From: an uncultured Oscillospiraceae bacterium
Lineage (GTDB): Bacteria; Bacillota; Clostridia; Oscillospirales; Oscillospiraceae
Direction: 5' to 3'
DNA: 9,939 nucleotides
NCBI GenBank assembly: GCA_934675115.1
Contig: CAKUPH010000077.1
Span: forward strand, 1-9,939
Shown: positions 1 to 6,024 of the stretch, piece by piece
Position numbering within the stretch: the first letter of the stretch is position 1
How the letters are laid out: each line of letters opens with the position of its first letter
Notes under the pieces: generated by a model
What the model was told of the DNA's origin: nothing
Databases searched by the model: none
The model's input: only the letters and a program-made list of their open reading frames with translations
Made by a program: the position numbers and the translations under genes

Positions 1-295
1 CGTTGCCGCCAGAGCCAAGAAGATGGCGATTGAGGCGGAAAAGCTGACGGGCGACAACATCTACAAGGTGCTGATTTTCTTTGATAAGCTCTATTCCGTC
101 ATGGACGATCAGGAAAAGCGGCAGCTTATGGAATCGCTGCTTTCCGAAGTCCAGATTTATGAGGAACGGCAGCCCAACGGCCAGTGGCTCAAGTCCATCA
201 AATTCAGGCTCCCAATCATTGCGGAAGATATGAGCTTGAGTTTGGACAATGACACACATATTGAGACGGTATGCCTATTGTCCAAACTGCAATAA
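1..295 (+). CDS. Large serine recombinase, C-terminal end (partial)
   Basis: This is the 3' end of a gene whose start lies left of the window; the frame is open from base 2 and stops with TAA at 293-295. About 97 residues are visible. They match the C-terminal tail typical of large serine recombinases in clostridial integrative elements: a helical segment (DDQEKRQLMESLLSEVQIY), then a strand-rich LKSIKFRLPI block, then the closing D(N)DTHIETVCLLSKL motif. The catalytic serine domain and zinc ribbon are not in view. Such enzymes integrate and excise mobile elements at att sites, usually with the gene near one end of the element. The base composition differs from the neighbours: in 241-300 I count 21 G or C in 60, whereas the following genes are strongly GC-rich. 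This supports recent transfer. Whether the full enzyme is intact cannot be judged. Confidence 0.8.
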   Translation, partial: VAARAKKMAIEAEKLTGDNIYKVLIFFDKLYSVMDDQEKRQLMESLLSEVQIYEERQPNGQWLKSIKFRLPIIAEDMSLSLDNDTHIETVCLLSKLQ

Positions 296-328
296 AATAT
301 CCAGCCTGAGATCAGATCCGCGCCGCTC

Positions 329-877
329 TCAGCCGCCCGGCCCGTCCAGCGCGGCGTCGATGCGGCGGAACAGCGTCTCAAGCTCCGGGTATGCCATCCG
401 CTCCTTCGGCATCCAGAAACCGTACAACTCCCGCAGCTCCGCCGAATCGCCGCACAGCTCCTTTAACTTTTCATAGGCGAAGGCGTTGGCGTCCATTTCG
501 TAGGGGAGACTCAGATAGGCGCGGGCGAAGTATTCCTCCGGGCCGTCCAGCTCACACTCCTGCCAGACGTTTCCCACAAGCCGGAAGCAGATGCCGTTAT
601 ATAACACCACGTAAGCGAGGCTCTCCCGGATCTCCGCGCCGAACCGGCCGGGGCAGAGGTATTGCACCGCGTGGCGCAGCTCATGATACAGGTAATATAG
701 CTTCTCATATTCCGGTGCGTCCCGGAGCATGGCCGGATTGAGAAACAGCGTGTTGACCGCGACGTCATACGTGCCGTAGGCGTTCTCGTACCCGGCGGGC
801 ATTTCCCGGGACATCGTCACCGCGATGCCGTTCTCCCTGCAGAACTCCGCGGCCAGCTGTTCCACGTCAGCGTTCAT
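329..877 (-). CDS. Small HELRH zinc-metallopeptidase-like protein
   Basis: A 182-residue protein without signal peptide or membrane segment, so probably cytoplasmic. It carries HELRH at residues 65-69, a perfect HExxH zinc-binding motif, in YYLYHELRHAVQYL, followed about 60 residues later by ELPY-like LPYEMDANAFA with E127-x-D-A, a plausible third ligand. That layout resembles ImmA/IrrE-like and related gluzincin-type peptidases; I do not recognise the exact family and the substrate is unknown. An upstream in-frame ATG at 964 exists, but the start at 877 is chosen because it follows an AAGAAGG ribosome binding site by about seven bases and lies downstream of a good promoter. It is transcribed divergently from the MATE pump, and its stop lies only 33 bases from the recombinase stop, so its 3' end may touch a mobile-element boundary. 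The gene could be a lone housekeeping peptidase or an element-associated one. Confidence 0.72.
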   Translation of the reverse strand: MNADVEQLAAEFCRENGIAVTMSREMPAGYENAYGTYDVAVNTLFLNPAMLRDAPEYEKLYYLYHELRHAVQYLCPGRFGAEIRESLAYVVLYNGICFRLVGNVWQECELDGPEEYFARAYLSLPYEMDANAFAYEKLKELCGDSAELRELYGFWMPKERMAYPELETLFRRIDAALDGPGG

Positions 878-910
878 TCCATGACCTTCTTTCCTGTCGT
901 CTGTAACGCC

Positions 911-939
911 ACTATACCACACCCCCGGTGGGAAACCAA
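911..939 (-). promoter_or_regulatory. Sigma-A-type promoter of the metallopeptidase gene
   Basis: On the minus strand TTGGTT (934-939) is followed, after exactly 17 bases, by TATAGT (911-916). The predicted transcript would begin near 905 and the gene starts at 877. The spacing is ideal and both boxes are close to consensus. No equally good promoter is visible for the divergent MATE gene in the same 110-base gap. Confidence 0.65.
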
Positions 940-987
940 GCAAAACACCTCTCCAGCCCCACATTCAACCGCGAAGGAACCTGCACT

Positions 988-2319
988 ATGGAAAAAAATC
1001 TCACCACCGGCAGCGTACTGAAAAACGTCGCGTATTTCTCCCTGCCCTATCTGCTCAGCTACTTTTTGCAGACGCTGTACGGCATGGCCGACCTGTTCAT
1101 CGTCGGCCAGTTCGAGGGGGTGGCCAGCACCACCGCCGTGTCCGTCGGCTCACAGGTCATGCACATGATCACCGTCATGCTGGTGGGGCTCGCCATGGGC
1201 ACCACCGTGAACGTCGCGCAGGCCGTGGGCGGCAGCGACCGCCGCCGGGCCGCCGCCTGCTTCGGCAACACGGTCACGCTGTTCATGGGCGTGTCCCTTG
1301 CGCTGACGGCGGTGCTGCTCCTGCTCCGAAACGGCATCGTGGCCGCCATGTCCACCCCGGCGGAGGCCGTGGAGGGGACGGCCGCCTACCTCACCGTGTG
1401 CTTCATCGGCATTCCCTTCATCACGGCGTACAACATCATCTCCTCCATTTTCCGGGGGCTGGGGGACAGCAAAAGCCCCATGTATTTCATCGCCGTGGCC
1501 TGCGCCGCCAACATTGCCTTCGACTACCTCTTCATGGGCGCGCTCCACATGGGCCCCGCCGGCGCGGCGCTGGGCACCACGCTGGCGCAGGCGGTGAGCG
1601 TGGCGGTGTCGCTGGCGGTCATTCTCCGGCGGAAAACCGGCGTCGCCCCCCGGCGGGAGGACCTCAGACCCCGGCGGAACGTCATGGGGGCGCTGCTGCG
1701 GGTGGGCGTGCCCATCGCCATGCAGGACGGCCTCATCCAGATCGCCTTCATCGTCATCACCGTCATCGCCAACCGCCGGGGTCTCACCGACGCGGCGGCG
1801 GTGGGCATTGTGGAAAAGATCATCAGCTTCCTGTTTCTGGTGCCGTCGTCCATGCTGTCCACGGTGTCGGCGCTGGGGGCCCAGAACATCGGCGCGGGCA
1901 AGCCGGAGCGAGCCCGCCAGACACTGCGGTACGCCATCATCATCACGGTGGCCTTCGGCCTGTGCGTCGTCCTGCTGATGCAGGTGCTGGCCGAGCCGGT
2001 GGTGGCGCTGTTCACCGACGGCGCGGATGTCGCCCGCATGGGCGGGCAGTACATGCGGGGCTACGTGTGGGACTGCGTGTTCGCCGGGATCCACTTCTGC
2101 TTCAGCGGCTATTTCTGCGCCTGCGGCCGGTCGGAGCTGTCCTTCCTTCACAACATCACCGCCATCGTGCTGGTGCGCATCCCCGGGGTGTACCTGACGT
2201 CCAGGCTCTTCGCCGACACCCTGTTCCCCATGGGCCTTGCCACCGCGGCGGGGTCGCTGGTGTCGGTGATCATCTGTCTCATCGCCTACCGGGTCATCGC
2301 CCGGAAGGAGCGCAGCTGA
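988..2319 (+). CDS. MATE-family multidrug/cation antiporter
   Basis: A 443-residue integral membrane protein of the usual length for the MATE family (about 12 helices in two bundles of six). The N-terminus TGSVLKNVAYFSLPYLLS, followed by LYGMADLFIVGQF, is the typical family opening; the central IFRGLGDSKSPM and the second-half RVGVPIAMQ and GAQNIGAGKPERA motifs mark the repeat structure. It resembles the DinF/MepA-like branch more than NorM, but that is a judgement by eye. MATE proteins expel drugs, dyes or metabolites using a sodium or proton gradient; the substrate cannot be read here. The start at 988 is preferred over an in-frame ATG at 928 because AAGGA at 974-978 precedes it and because the extra residues do not look like MATE sequence. 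It is a single-gene unit followed by a strong hairpin at 2342-2375. Confidence 0.93.
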   Translation: MEKNLTTGSVLKNVAYFSLPYLLSYFLQTLYGMADLFIVGQFEGVASTTAVSVGSQVMHMITVMLVGLAMGTTVNVAQAVGGSDRRRAAACFGNTVTLFMGVSLALTAVLLLLRNGIVAAMSTPAEAVEGTAAYLTVCFIGIPFITAYNIISSIFRGLGDSKSPMYFIAVACAANIAFDYLFMGALHMGPAGAALGTTLAQAVSVAVSLAVILRRKTGVAPRREDLRPRRNVMGALLRVGVPIAMQDGLIQIAFIVITVIANRRGLTDAAAVGIVEKIISFLFLVPSSMLSTVSALGAQNIGAGKPERARQTLRYAIIITVAFGLCVVLLMQVLAEPVVALFTDGADVARMGGQYMRGYVWDCVFAGIHFCFSGYFCACGRSELSFLHNITAIVLVRIPGVYLTSRLFADTLFPMGLATAAGSLVSVIICLIAYRVIARKERS

Positions 2320-2341
2320 AGCCGCCTTTCCCCATACAAAT

Positions 2342-2384
2342 AAGGAGCGCCCCGGACAAGTCCGGGACGCTCCTTCCTCGTTTT
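2342..2384 (+). terminator. Intrinsic terminator after the MATE gene
   Basis: Left arm 2342-2357 and right arm 2360-2375 form a 16-bp stem with one mismatch and an AA gap as loop, followed by CCTCGTTTT. It lies 22 bases after the MATE stop. The complementary strand has a less convincing T-rich stretch (ATTTGTATGG), so it may also stop transcription coming from the minus-strand pseudogene side. Confidence 0.85.
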
Positions 2385-2393
2385 ATGCCGTTT

Positions 2394-2562
2394 TTATGCC
2401 AGCGGCTTACCGCTGAACACCGGGAACACGCCGAACTCGCCGTAATCCGTGATGCGCTCCATGAGCTTGAGCATCTCCATATCCTCATCTGAGATAACAA
2501 AAGTCCACGGCGGCGGCGTTCGCCATGTGGGCAGGGTCCGCCGTTTTGGGCAGGGTCACGGC
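2394..2562 (-). pseudogene. Aldo/keto reductase, C-terminal remnant (frameshifted)
   Basis: Read on the minus strand, the frame entering at 2562 gives AVTLPKTADPAHMANAAAVDF, the typical late segment of aldo/keto reductases (a PKT/PKS motif that binds the cofactor 2'-phosphate region, followed by helices). Immediately after, one frame over, it continues VISDEDMEMLKLMERITDYG and ends EFGVFPVFSGKPLA with TAA at 2394-2396. The two frames join if one T is removed from the four-T run complementary to 2499-2502, so a single-base insertion has broken it. Only about 55 residues of a protein normally near 280-330 residues remain; the TIM barrel with the catalytic tyrosine is missing. The 5' side is fused to a different gene remnant at about 2561. 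Family assignment is by motif recognition and is fairly secure; function is lost. Confidence 0.75.
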
Positions 2563-2770
2563 CCAGCGGGGTGACGCTTTCGCTGCGGAAAACGCCGGGT
2601 TTCGCCATTTCCAGCTCCGCCGTCACCCGCCCGCTGACCCGGGTGGGGGCGTTGAGGGAGTCCAGCGTGTCGTAATATTCCTGCACGCCGGGCAGGTGCT
2701 CCGTCATGGCGCAGTCGATGCGCCCGTCCACGGAGGTCATCATGCGGCAGATGATATATGGTTTCTTCAT
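2561..2770 (-). pseudogene. RibD_C/dihydrofolate-reductase-like protein, N-terminal remnant
   Basis: Starting at 2770 with a perfect AAGGAGG site (2777-2783), the minus strand encodes about 70 residues beginning MKKPYIICRMMTSVDGRIDC and continuing through TLDSLNAPTRVSGRVTAELE to SVTPLG. This is the conserved opening of RibD C-terminal-domain reductases (dihydrofolate reductase fold, NADPH-dependent), which are normally about 220 residues. After SVTPLG the similarity stops abruptly and the sequence becomes aldo/keto reductase in another frame, so some 150 residues are missing. Translation would run on out of frame through the remnant to about 2294, giving a 158-residue product with no recognisable second half. 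The promoter and start signals still look intact, so a transcript and a junk-tailed peptide may be made. Confidence 0.75.
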
Positions 2771-2790
2771 GGGGATCCTCCTTAAACCGC

Positions 2791-2819
2791 TTGACATCAG
2801 GGGTGTCATGCTTTATAGT
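2791..2819 (+). promoter_or_regulatory. Sigma-A promoter of the merR-led operon
   Basis: TTGACA (2791-2796, full consensus) is separated by 17 bases from TATAGT (2814-2819). The predicted start is near 2826, leaving about 75 bases of leader before the merR ATG at 2902. The dyad recognised below (2847-2866) would fall about 20-40 bases downstream of this start, a place where a bound regulator could block its own transcription. A small TGACA/TGTCA inverted pair (2792-2796 and 2804-2808) overlaps the -35 box, of unknown significance. Confidence 0.75.
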
Positions 2820-2822
2820 TTT

Positions 2823-2854
2823 CTTCAAGTTCGTGTATACTCTACAACTTGAAG
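2823..2854. repeat. Inverted repeat, extra half-sites beside the MerR operator
   Basis: CTTCAAGTT (2823-2831) and AACTTGAAG (2846-2854) are perfect 9-base inverted copies separated by 14 bases. The right copy is also the left arm of the MerR dyad at 2847-2866; the left copy lies at the predicted start of merR transcription. It may be a second, partial binding site used for autoregulation, or the remains of a duplicated operator. Confidence 0.5.
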
Positions 2855-2869
2855 CACACTTTAAGTCAA
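2839..2869 (-). promoter_or_regulatory. MerR-type promoter with operator dyad, facing the pseudogene
   Basis: On the minus strand TTGACT (2864-2869) and TAGAGT (2839-2844) are spaced by 19 bases, the overlong spacer that is the hallmark of MerR-activated promoters. The spacer holds the dyad ACTTAAAG-TGTG-CTTCAAGT (2847-2866), with seven of eight arm positions complementary. Predicted transcription starts near 2832, about 60 bases before the reductase remnant. The divergent MerR gene is the natural regulator: in this family the protein twists the overlong spacer so RNA polymerase can open it when the signal is present. Confidence 0.82.
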
Positions 2870-2901
2870 GAGGTTTTTGAACATTTTCCGGAGGAATTTT
2901 T

Positions 2902-3360
2902 ATGGTCTATACGGTGGGCGAAATGGCAAAGCTGCTGGAGGTGCCGTCCTCCACGCTGCGGTACTACGACAAAGAGGGGCTGCTGCCCTTTGTGGAGCGG
3001 TCCTCCGGCGGCATCCGGATGTTTCAGGAGACGGATTTCGAGTGGCTCCAGATCATCAGCTGCATGAAAAAGGCCGGGATGTCCATCCGGGATATCCGGC
3101 AGTACATCGAGCTTGCCATGCAGGGGGACGACACCATCGACCTGCGCCTGCAGATGTTCCGGCGCCAGCGGGACGCGCTCAGGGCGCAGATCGCGGAGAT
3201 GGAGCGTACACTGGAGACGGTGGAGTACAAATGCTGGTTCTACGAGACGGCGCAGGCGGCGGGCACGGCGGACGTGCCCAAAAACATGCCGGACGACGAG
3301 GTGCCCGCGCGCTTCCGCGCCATCCGGCAGGAGCTCCAGAGCATCCCCAACGCAGAATAA
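2902..3360 (+). CDS. MerR-family regulator, NmlR/AdhR-like with Cys54
   Basis: A 152-residue regulator of typical MerR length. Residues 2-30 (VYTVGEMAKLLEVPSSTLRY, then YDKEGLLP) are the winged-helix reading head; SSGGIRMFQETDFEWL forms the wing and second helix; LRLQMFRRQRDALRAQIAEM and the following residues to about 112 form the long dimerising helix. Cysteine 54, in IISCMKKAGMSI, falls where NmlR and AdhR-type regulators carry the cysteine that senses aldehydes, methylglyoxal or nitric-oxide stress; a second cysteine is at 111. There is no metal-binding cysteine cluster at the C-terminus, so metal sensing is unlikely. GGAGGA precedes the ATG. It is divergent from the reductase remnant, whose promoter it presumably activates, and it is the first gene of the downstream run. 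Family is certain; the signal is inference. Confidence 0.92.
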   Translation: MVYTVGEMAKLLEVPSSTLRYYDKEGLLPFVERSSGGIRMFQETDFEWLQIISCMKKAGMSIRDIRQYIELAMQGDDTIDLRLQMFRRQRDALRAQIAEMERTLETVEYKCWFYETAQAAGTADVPKNMPDDEVPARFRAIRQELQSIPNAE

Positions 3361-3374
3361 GGAGGTACTTCCCC

Positions 3375-4007
3375 ATGAAAAAGCGCAAATACGCCGCGCT
3401 GCTGCTGGCGCTGACCATACTGCTGGCCCTCCCCGGGTGCAAAGGGAACGGCACCGGCCCGGACGCTCCGTCCGCCGCCCCATCCGACAGCGCCGACGTC
3501 CCGCCGGAGCCGTCCGACTCCAGCGCGCCTGACGCCTCCGACCCCGGCGAGACCGGCGGCGTGCCCTCCGACGAGCCGGGGGAGACGCTGGAGGTGGACG
3601 GCGAGACCGTCCCCGCCGTGCTGTATGAGAGCGATCTGGGCTACACCATGCTCTACCCTCAGGAGGGCGTCACCCTGTCCGAGTGGGAGGGGGGCCAGAC
3701 CTTCGAGCTGACCGACGCGCCGGGCACCTATCTGGCCGTGAGCCTGCTGGATGTGTCCAACGTGGACGAGGCCGTGGCCGTGGTGCAGTTTGAAAACGCC
3801 GTGGACGGCGACCCCAGCGGCTATATCTTCGGCGCGAAGCGCTACGCCGGGGTGCGGCTCTCCGACACCGCCGGGGGCCTGACGGTGGACTACATCATCC
3901 TCCGGGAGGGCGGCTCCGTCTATCTGGTGGAGCGTGCCGTCTTTACCGGCGGAGAGGGGAAGACCGCCCTGCTCCAGAGCATGCTGGACAGCTTTACCGT
4001 CGCCTGA
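3375..4007 (+). CDS. Predicted lipoprotein with acidic, Pro/Ser-rich linker
   Basis: A 210-residue exported protein. It starts with MKKRKYAALLLALTILLALPGC, a signal peptide ending in a lipobox (L19-P-G-C22), so it should be lipid-anchored on the outer face of the membrane. Residues 23-75 are low-complexity and rich in Asp, Pro, Ser and Glu, a spacer through the cell wall. Residues 76-210 form a folded domain beginning with VPAVLYESDLGYTMLYPQEG and ending LLQSMLDSFTVA; the sequence has the feel of a small alpha/beta domain related to PsbP-like or DUF-type lipoprotein domains (YTMLYP, then a final helix LQSMLDSF), but I cannot name the family. The AAGGAGG site (3359-3365) overlaps the merR stop codon, so the two are surely cotranscribed. 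Only 13 bases separate it from the exporter gene that follows. Confidence 0.85.
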   Translation: MKKRKYAALLLALTILLALPGCKGNGTGPDAPSAAPSDSADVPPEPSDSSAPDASDPGETGGVPSDEPGETLEVDGETVPAVLYESDLGYTMLYPQEGVTLSEWEGGQTFELTDAPGTYLAVSLLDVSNVDEAVAVVQFENAVDGDPSGYIFGAKRYAGVRLSDTAGGLTVDYIILREGGSVYLVERAVFTGGEGKTALLQSMLDSFTVA

Positions 4008-4020
4008 AAGGAGCCTTCCC

Positions 4021-5274
4021 ATGGATTATGACCAGCTGCTGAACGGATGCAGCGAGGTGGGCCGCCGGATGCTGGCCGCCGGGGCCGAGATCTACCGGGT
4101 GGAGGACACCGTCCGCCGGATGCTGGCCGCCTACGGCGTGGACGGTCAGGTGTTCGCCATCCCAAATTCCCTCATTGTCAGCATGACGGACGAAACGGGC
4201 CAAAGCCGCACCCGCCTGTGCCGGACAGAGACCGCGGGCAGCACCGATATCGAGACGGTGGAGCGCTTCAACGCCCTGAGCCGCTCCGTCTGCGCCGCCC
4301 CGCCCCCGCCGGAGCGGCTGCCGGAGCTCGCCCGGGAGACGGCGGAGCATTGCCGCCGGTACTCCGCGGGCATCATCCTGCTGGGCTATTTTCTGGGCGG
4401 GATGTTTTTCACCCTGCTGTTCGCCGGAGGAAGCTGGCTGGACGCGCTGGTGGGCGGGGGAGCCGCCCTGCTGGCGGGCCTGTCTGTCCTGCCCATGGAT
4501 AAGCTGCAGGTGAACTTCTTCTTCAAGACCGTCGCCGCCGCGGCCATCATCGGTGCGGCGGTGTATGGGGCACGGGCGGCGGGCCTTGCCATCGACACCG
4601 GCGCCACCATCATCGGCGCGCTGATGGTGCTGGTCCCCGGGCTGGTGTTCACCAACTTCATGTGCGACCTGCTCACCGGGGATCCCCTCTCTGGCACCAG
4701 CACCTTTATCCGCGCCGTCCTCACCGCCGCCGCCATCGCCATCGGCACCGGCGCGGCGCTGTCCCTCTTCCGGGCGCTGAGCCTTCCGGCGGACGGCGTG
4801 ATCCACGCGGTGGCTTACCCCCTGTGGGCACAGCTGGGCTTTGCCTTCATGGCCTGTCTGGGCTTTGGCCTGCTGTATAACGTCCACGGCTGGGGCGTAG
4901 TGCTGTGCTGTCTGGGCGGGGTGCTGGGCTGGCTGGTGTTCCGGGCGGCGGATGCCGCAGGCACCGGCATTTACCTCCAGTACCTGCTGTCCGCCATCGC
5001 CATCGCCATTTACGCCGAGGTCATGGCCCGGGTGCGGAAGTTCCCCATCACCGCCTATCTGGTGGTGTCCTTTTTCCCGCTGGTGCCCGGCTCCTATATC
5101 TATTACACCATGTACTACGCCATTCAGGGCCAGCGGCAGCTGTTTATGGAGACGGGGCTTCAGACCATCGGTCTGGCCGCCTGTCTGGCCATCGGCGTGC
5201 TGCTGGTGTCCACCACCGTGGCCACCTGGACAAACTGGAAACGAAAAAAGGAGGCCCGCCATGGCGCGCTATGA
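4021..5274 (+). CDS. ThrE-like threonine/serine exporter, both domains in one chain
   Basis: A 417-residue membrane protein that unites the two domains often encoded by separate genes (YjjP-like DUF1212 and YjjB-like DUF3815). Residues 1-105 are cytoplasmic, opening with GRRMLAAGAEIYRVEDTVRR and the PNSLIVSM strand typical of DUF1212. Helices follow from about 113 to 250 and include PGLVFTNFMCDLLTGDPLSG (205-224), matching the family signature of a conserved P-G, T-N and D-L-L-x-G-D. The second domain, from about 262, ends with FFPLVPGSYIYYTMYYAI (351-368), the DUF3815 signature. Known members export threonine and serine (Corynebacterium ThrE) or, for YjjPB, are linked to succinate export; the substrate here is unproven. 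AAAGGAG (4007-4013) gives the start. Its last 14 bases overlap the next gene, so expression is likely coupled. Confidence 0.9.
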   Translation: MDYDQLLNGCSEVGRRMLAAGAEIYRVEDTVRRMLAAYGVDGQVFAIPNSLIVSMTDETGQSRTRLCRTETAGSTDIETVERFNALSRSVCAAPPPPERLPELARETAEHCRRYSAGIILLGYFLGGMFFTLLFAGGSWLDALVGGGAALLAGLSVLPMDKLQVNFFFKTVAAAAIIGAAVYGARAAGLAIDTGATIIGALMVLVPGLVFTNFMCDLLTGDPLSGTSTFIRAVLTAAAIAIGTGAALSLFRALSLPADGVIHAVAYPLWAQLGFAFMACLGFGLLYNVHGWGVVLCCLGGVLGWLVFRAADAAGTGIYLQYLLSAIAIAIYAEVMARVRKFPITAYLVVSFFPLVPGSYIYYTMYYAIQGQRQLFMETGLQTIGLAACLAIGVLLVSTTVATWTNWKRKKEARHGAL

Positions 5275-5974
5275 TATTATTTTGCTGGATGCCGACATGA
5301 CCCTGATGGACTTTGAGCAGTCGGAAAAGGAGGCGCTGGCCCGGGCGCTGGAAAAATGGGGCCTGCCCCACGACGACGAGACCTGCGCCGCCTATTCGAA
5401 AATTAACGCCGCCCTCTGGGCCGCCATGGCCCGGGGCGAGGTGGATCAGGATTTCCTGCGGACGGAGCGCTTCGCGGCCCTCCTGCGCTGGCTGGGCCGG
5501 CCCGGCGACGCCGCCGCCATCGGCCATGATTACGAGGAATTTCTGGGGGAGACGGCCCATCTGCTCCCCGGTGCGGCGGACTTCTGCCGGACGCTGGTGG
5601 GCGCGGGGCTGACGGTGGCCATCGCCACCAACGGCCTGCCCCGGGCCCAGCGGGGGCGGTTCGTCCGCACGGGGCTGGACCGGATCATCCCCCATCTGTT
5701 CATCTCCATGGAGCTTGGAGTGCAGAAGCCCCAGCCGGAGTTTTTCGACCGGGTGCTGGAGGCGCTTCACGTCACCGACCGGAGCCGGGCCGTCATGATT
5801 GGCGACGGACTGGGCACCGATATTCTGGGGGCCAACCGGGCGGGGGTAGACTGCATCTGGTACAATCCCCGGCATCTGCCCCTCACCGGCGGGGCGAAGC
5901 CGGACTACACGGCGGACAGCTATGAGGCCGTGCTGGACATTCTGGGAATTCCCGTCCCGGCGGCAAAAGTTTAA
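5261..5974 (+). CDS. HAD-superfamily hydrolase, YjjG/YfnB-like nucleotidase
   Basis: A 237-residue cytoplasmic phosphatase with all four HAD motifs: motif I LLDADMTLMDF with nucleophile D10 and D12; motif II IATNG with T123; motif III lysine K156 in GVQKPQPEFF; motif IV IGDGLGTD with D182 and D187. The cap domain is the helical C1 type inserted between motifs I and II. The DADMTL(M)DF opening and length match the YjjG/YfnB family, whose characterised members remove phosphate from pyrimidine (including damaged or non-canonical) nucleoside monophosphates; specificity here is inferred. AAAAAAGGAGG lies inside the end of the exporter gene, 14 bases of which it overlaps, in a different frame. The pairing suggests one transcript but gives no obvious functional link. 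No terminator with a T-run follows it. Confidence 0.9.
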   Translation: MARYDIILLDADMTLMDFEQSEKEALARALEKWGLPHDDETCAAYSKINAALWAAMARGEVDQDFLRTERFAALLRWLGRPGDAAAIGHDYEEFLGETAHLLPGAADFCRTLVGAGLTVAIATNGLPRAQRGRFVRTGLDRIIPHLFISMELGVQKPQPEFFDRVLEALHVTDRSRAVMIGDGLGTDILGANRAGVDCIWYNPRHLPLTGGAKPDYTADSYEAVLDILGIPVPAAKV

Positions 5975-5999
5975 CCGATTTGTAACGACTTTTCCTCCG

Positions 6000-6019
6000 G
6001 CATTATGTTAACATAATGC
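6000..6019. promoter_or_regulatory. Perfect 20-bp palindrome, candidate operator
   Basis: GCATTATGTTAACATAATGC reads identically on both strands over all 20 bases. It is AT-rich within GC-rich surroundings and lies 26 bases after the HAD stop and 50 bases before the SGNH start. It contains CATAAT (6012-6017), one base from the -10 consensus, though the matching -35 region is poor; TTGTAA (5980-5985) with CATTAT (6001-6006) is another weak option at a 15-base spacing. The shape fits a dimeric repressor site over a promoter. As RNA it could form an 8-bp stem with a TTAA loop, but no T-run follows, so it is not a typical terminator. Confidence 0.55.
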
Positions 6020-6024
6020 TCACC

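Noticed and set aside
890..918. A plus-strand promoter for the MATE gene (TTTCCT with TATACC)
   Set aside because: The -35 box is poor and it merely overlaps the well-formed minus-strand promoter at 911-939; no reliable promoter for the pump could be chosen.
1398..2492. Long open frame overlapping the MATE gene on the same strand, and another on the opposite strand (1150-2151)
   Set aside because: Both give His/Arg/Gly-rich low-quality translations typical of off-frame reading in GC-rich DNA; the MATE frame has clear family motifs throughout.
2294..2809. A 171-codon minus-strand frame read as one intact gene
   Set aside because: Only the part from 2770 to about 2561 resembles a known family; the rest is out of frame with the aldo/keto reductase remnant and runs through the MATE terminator into the end of the MATE gene.
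3994..5262. Long minus-strand open frame opposite the exporter gene
   Set aside because: Composition is Gln/Gly/His-rich without a domain, and no ribosome site or promoter supports it; it mirrors the exporter's codon pattern.
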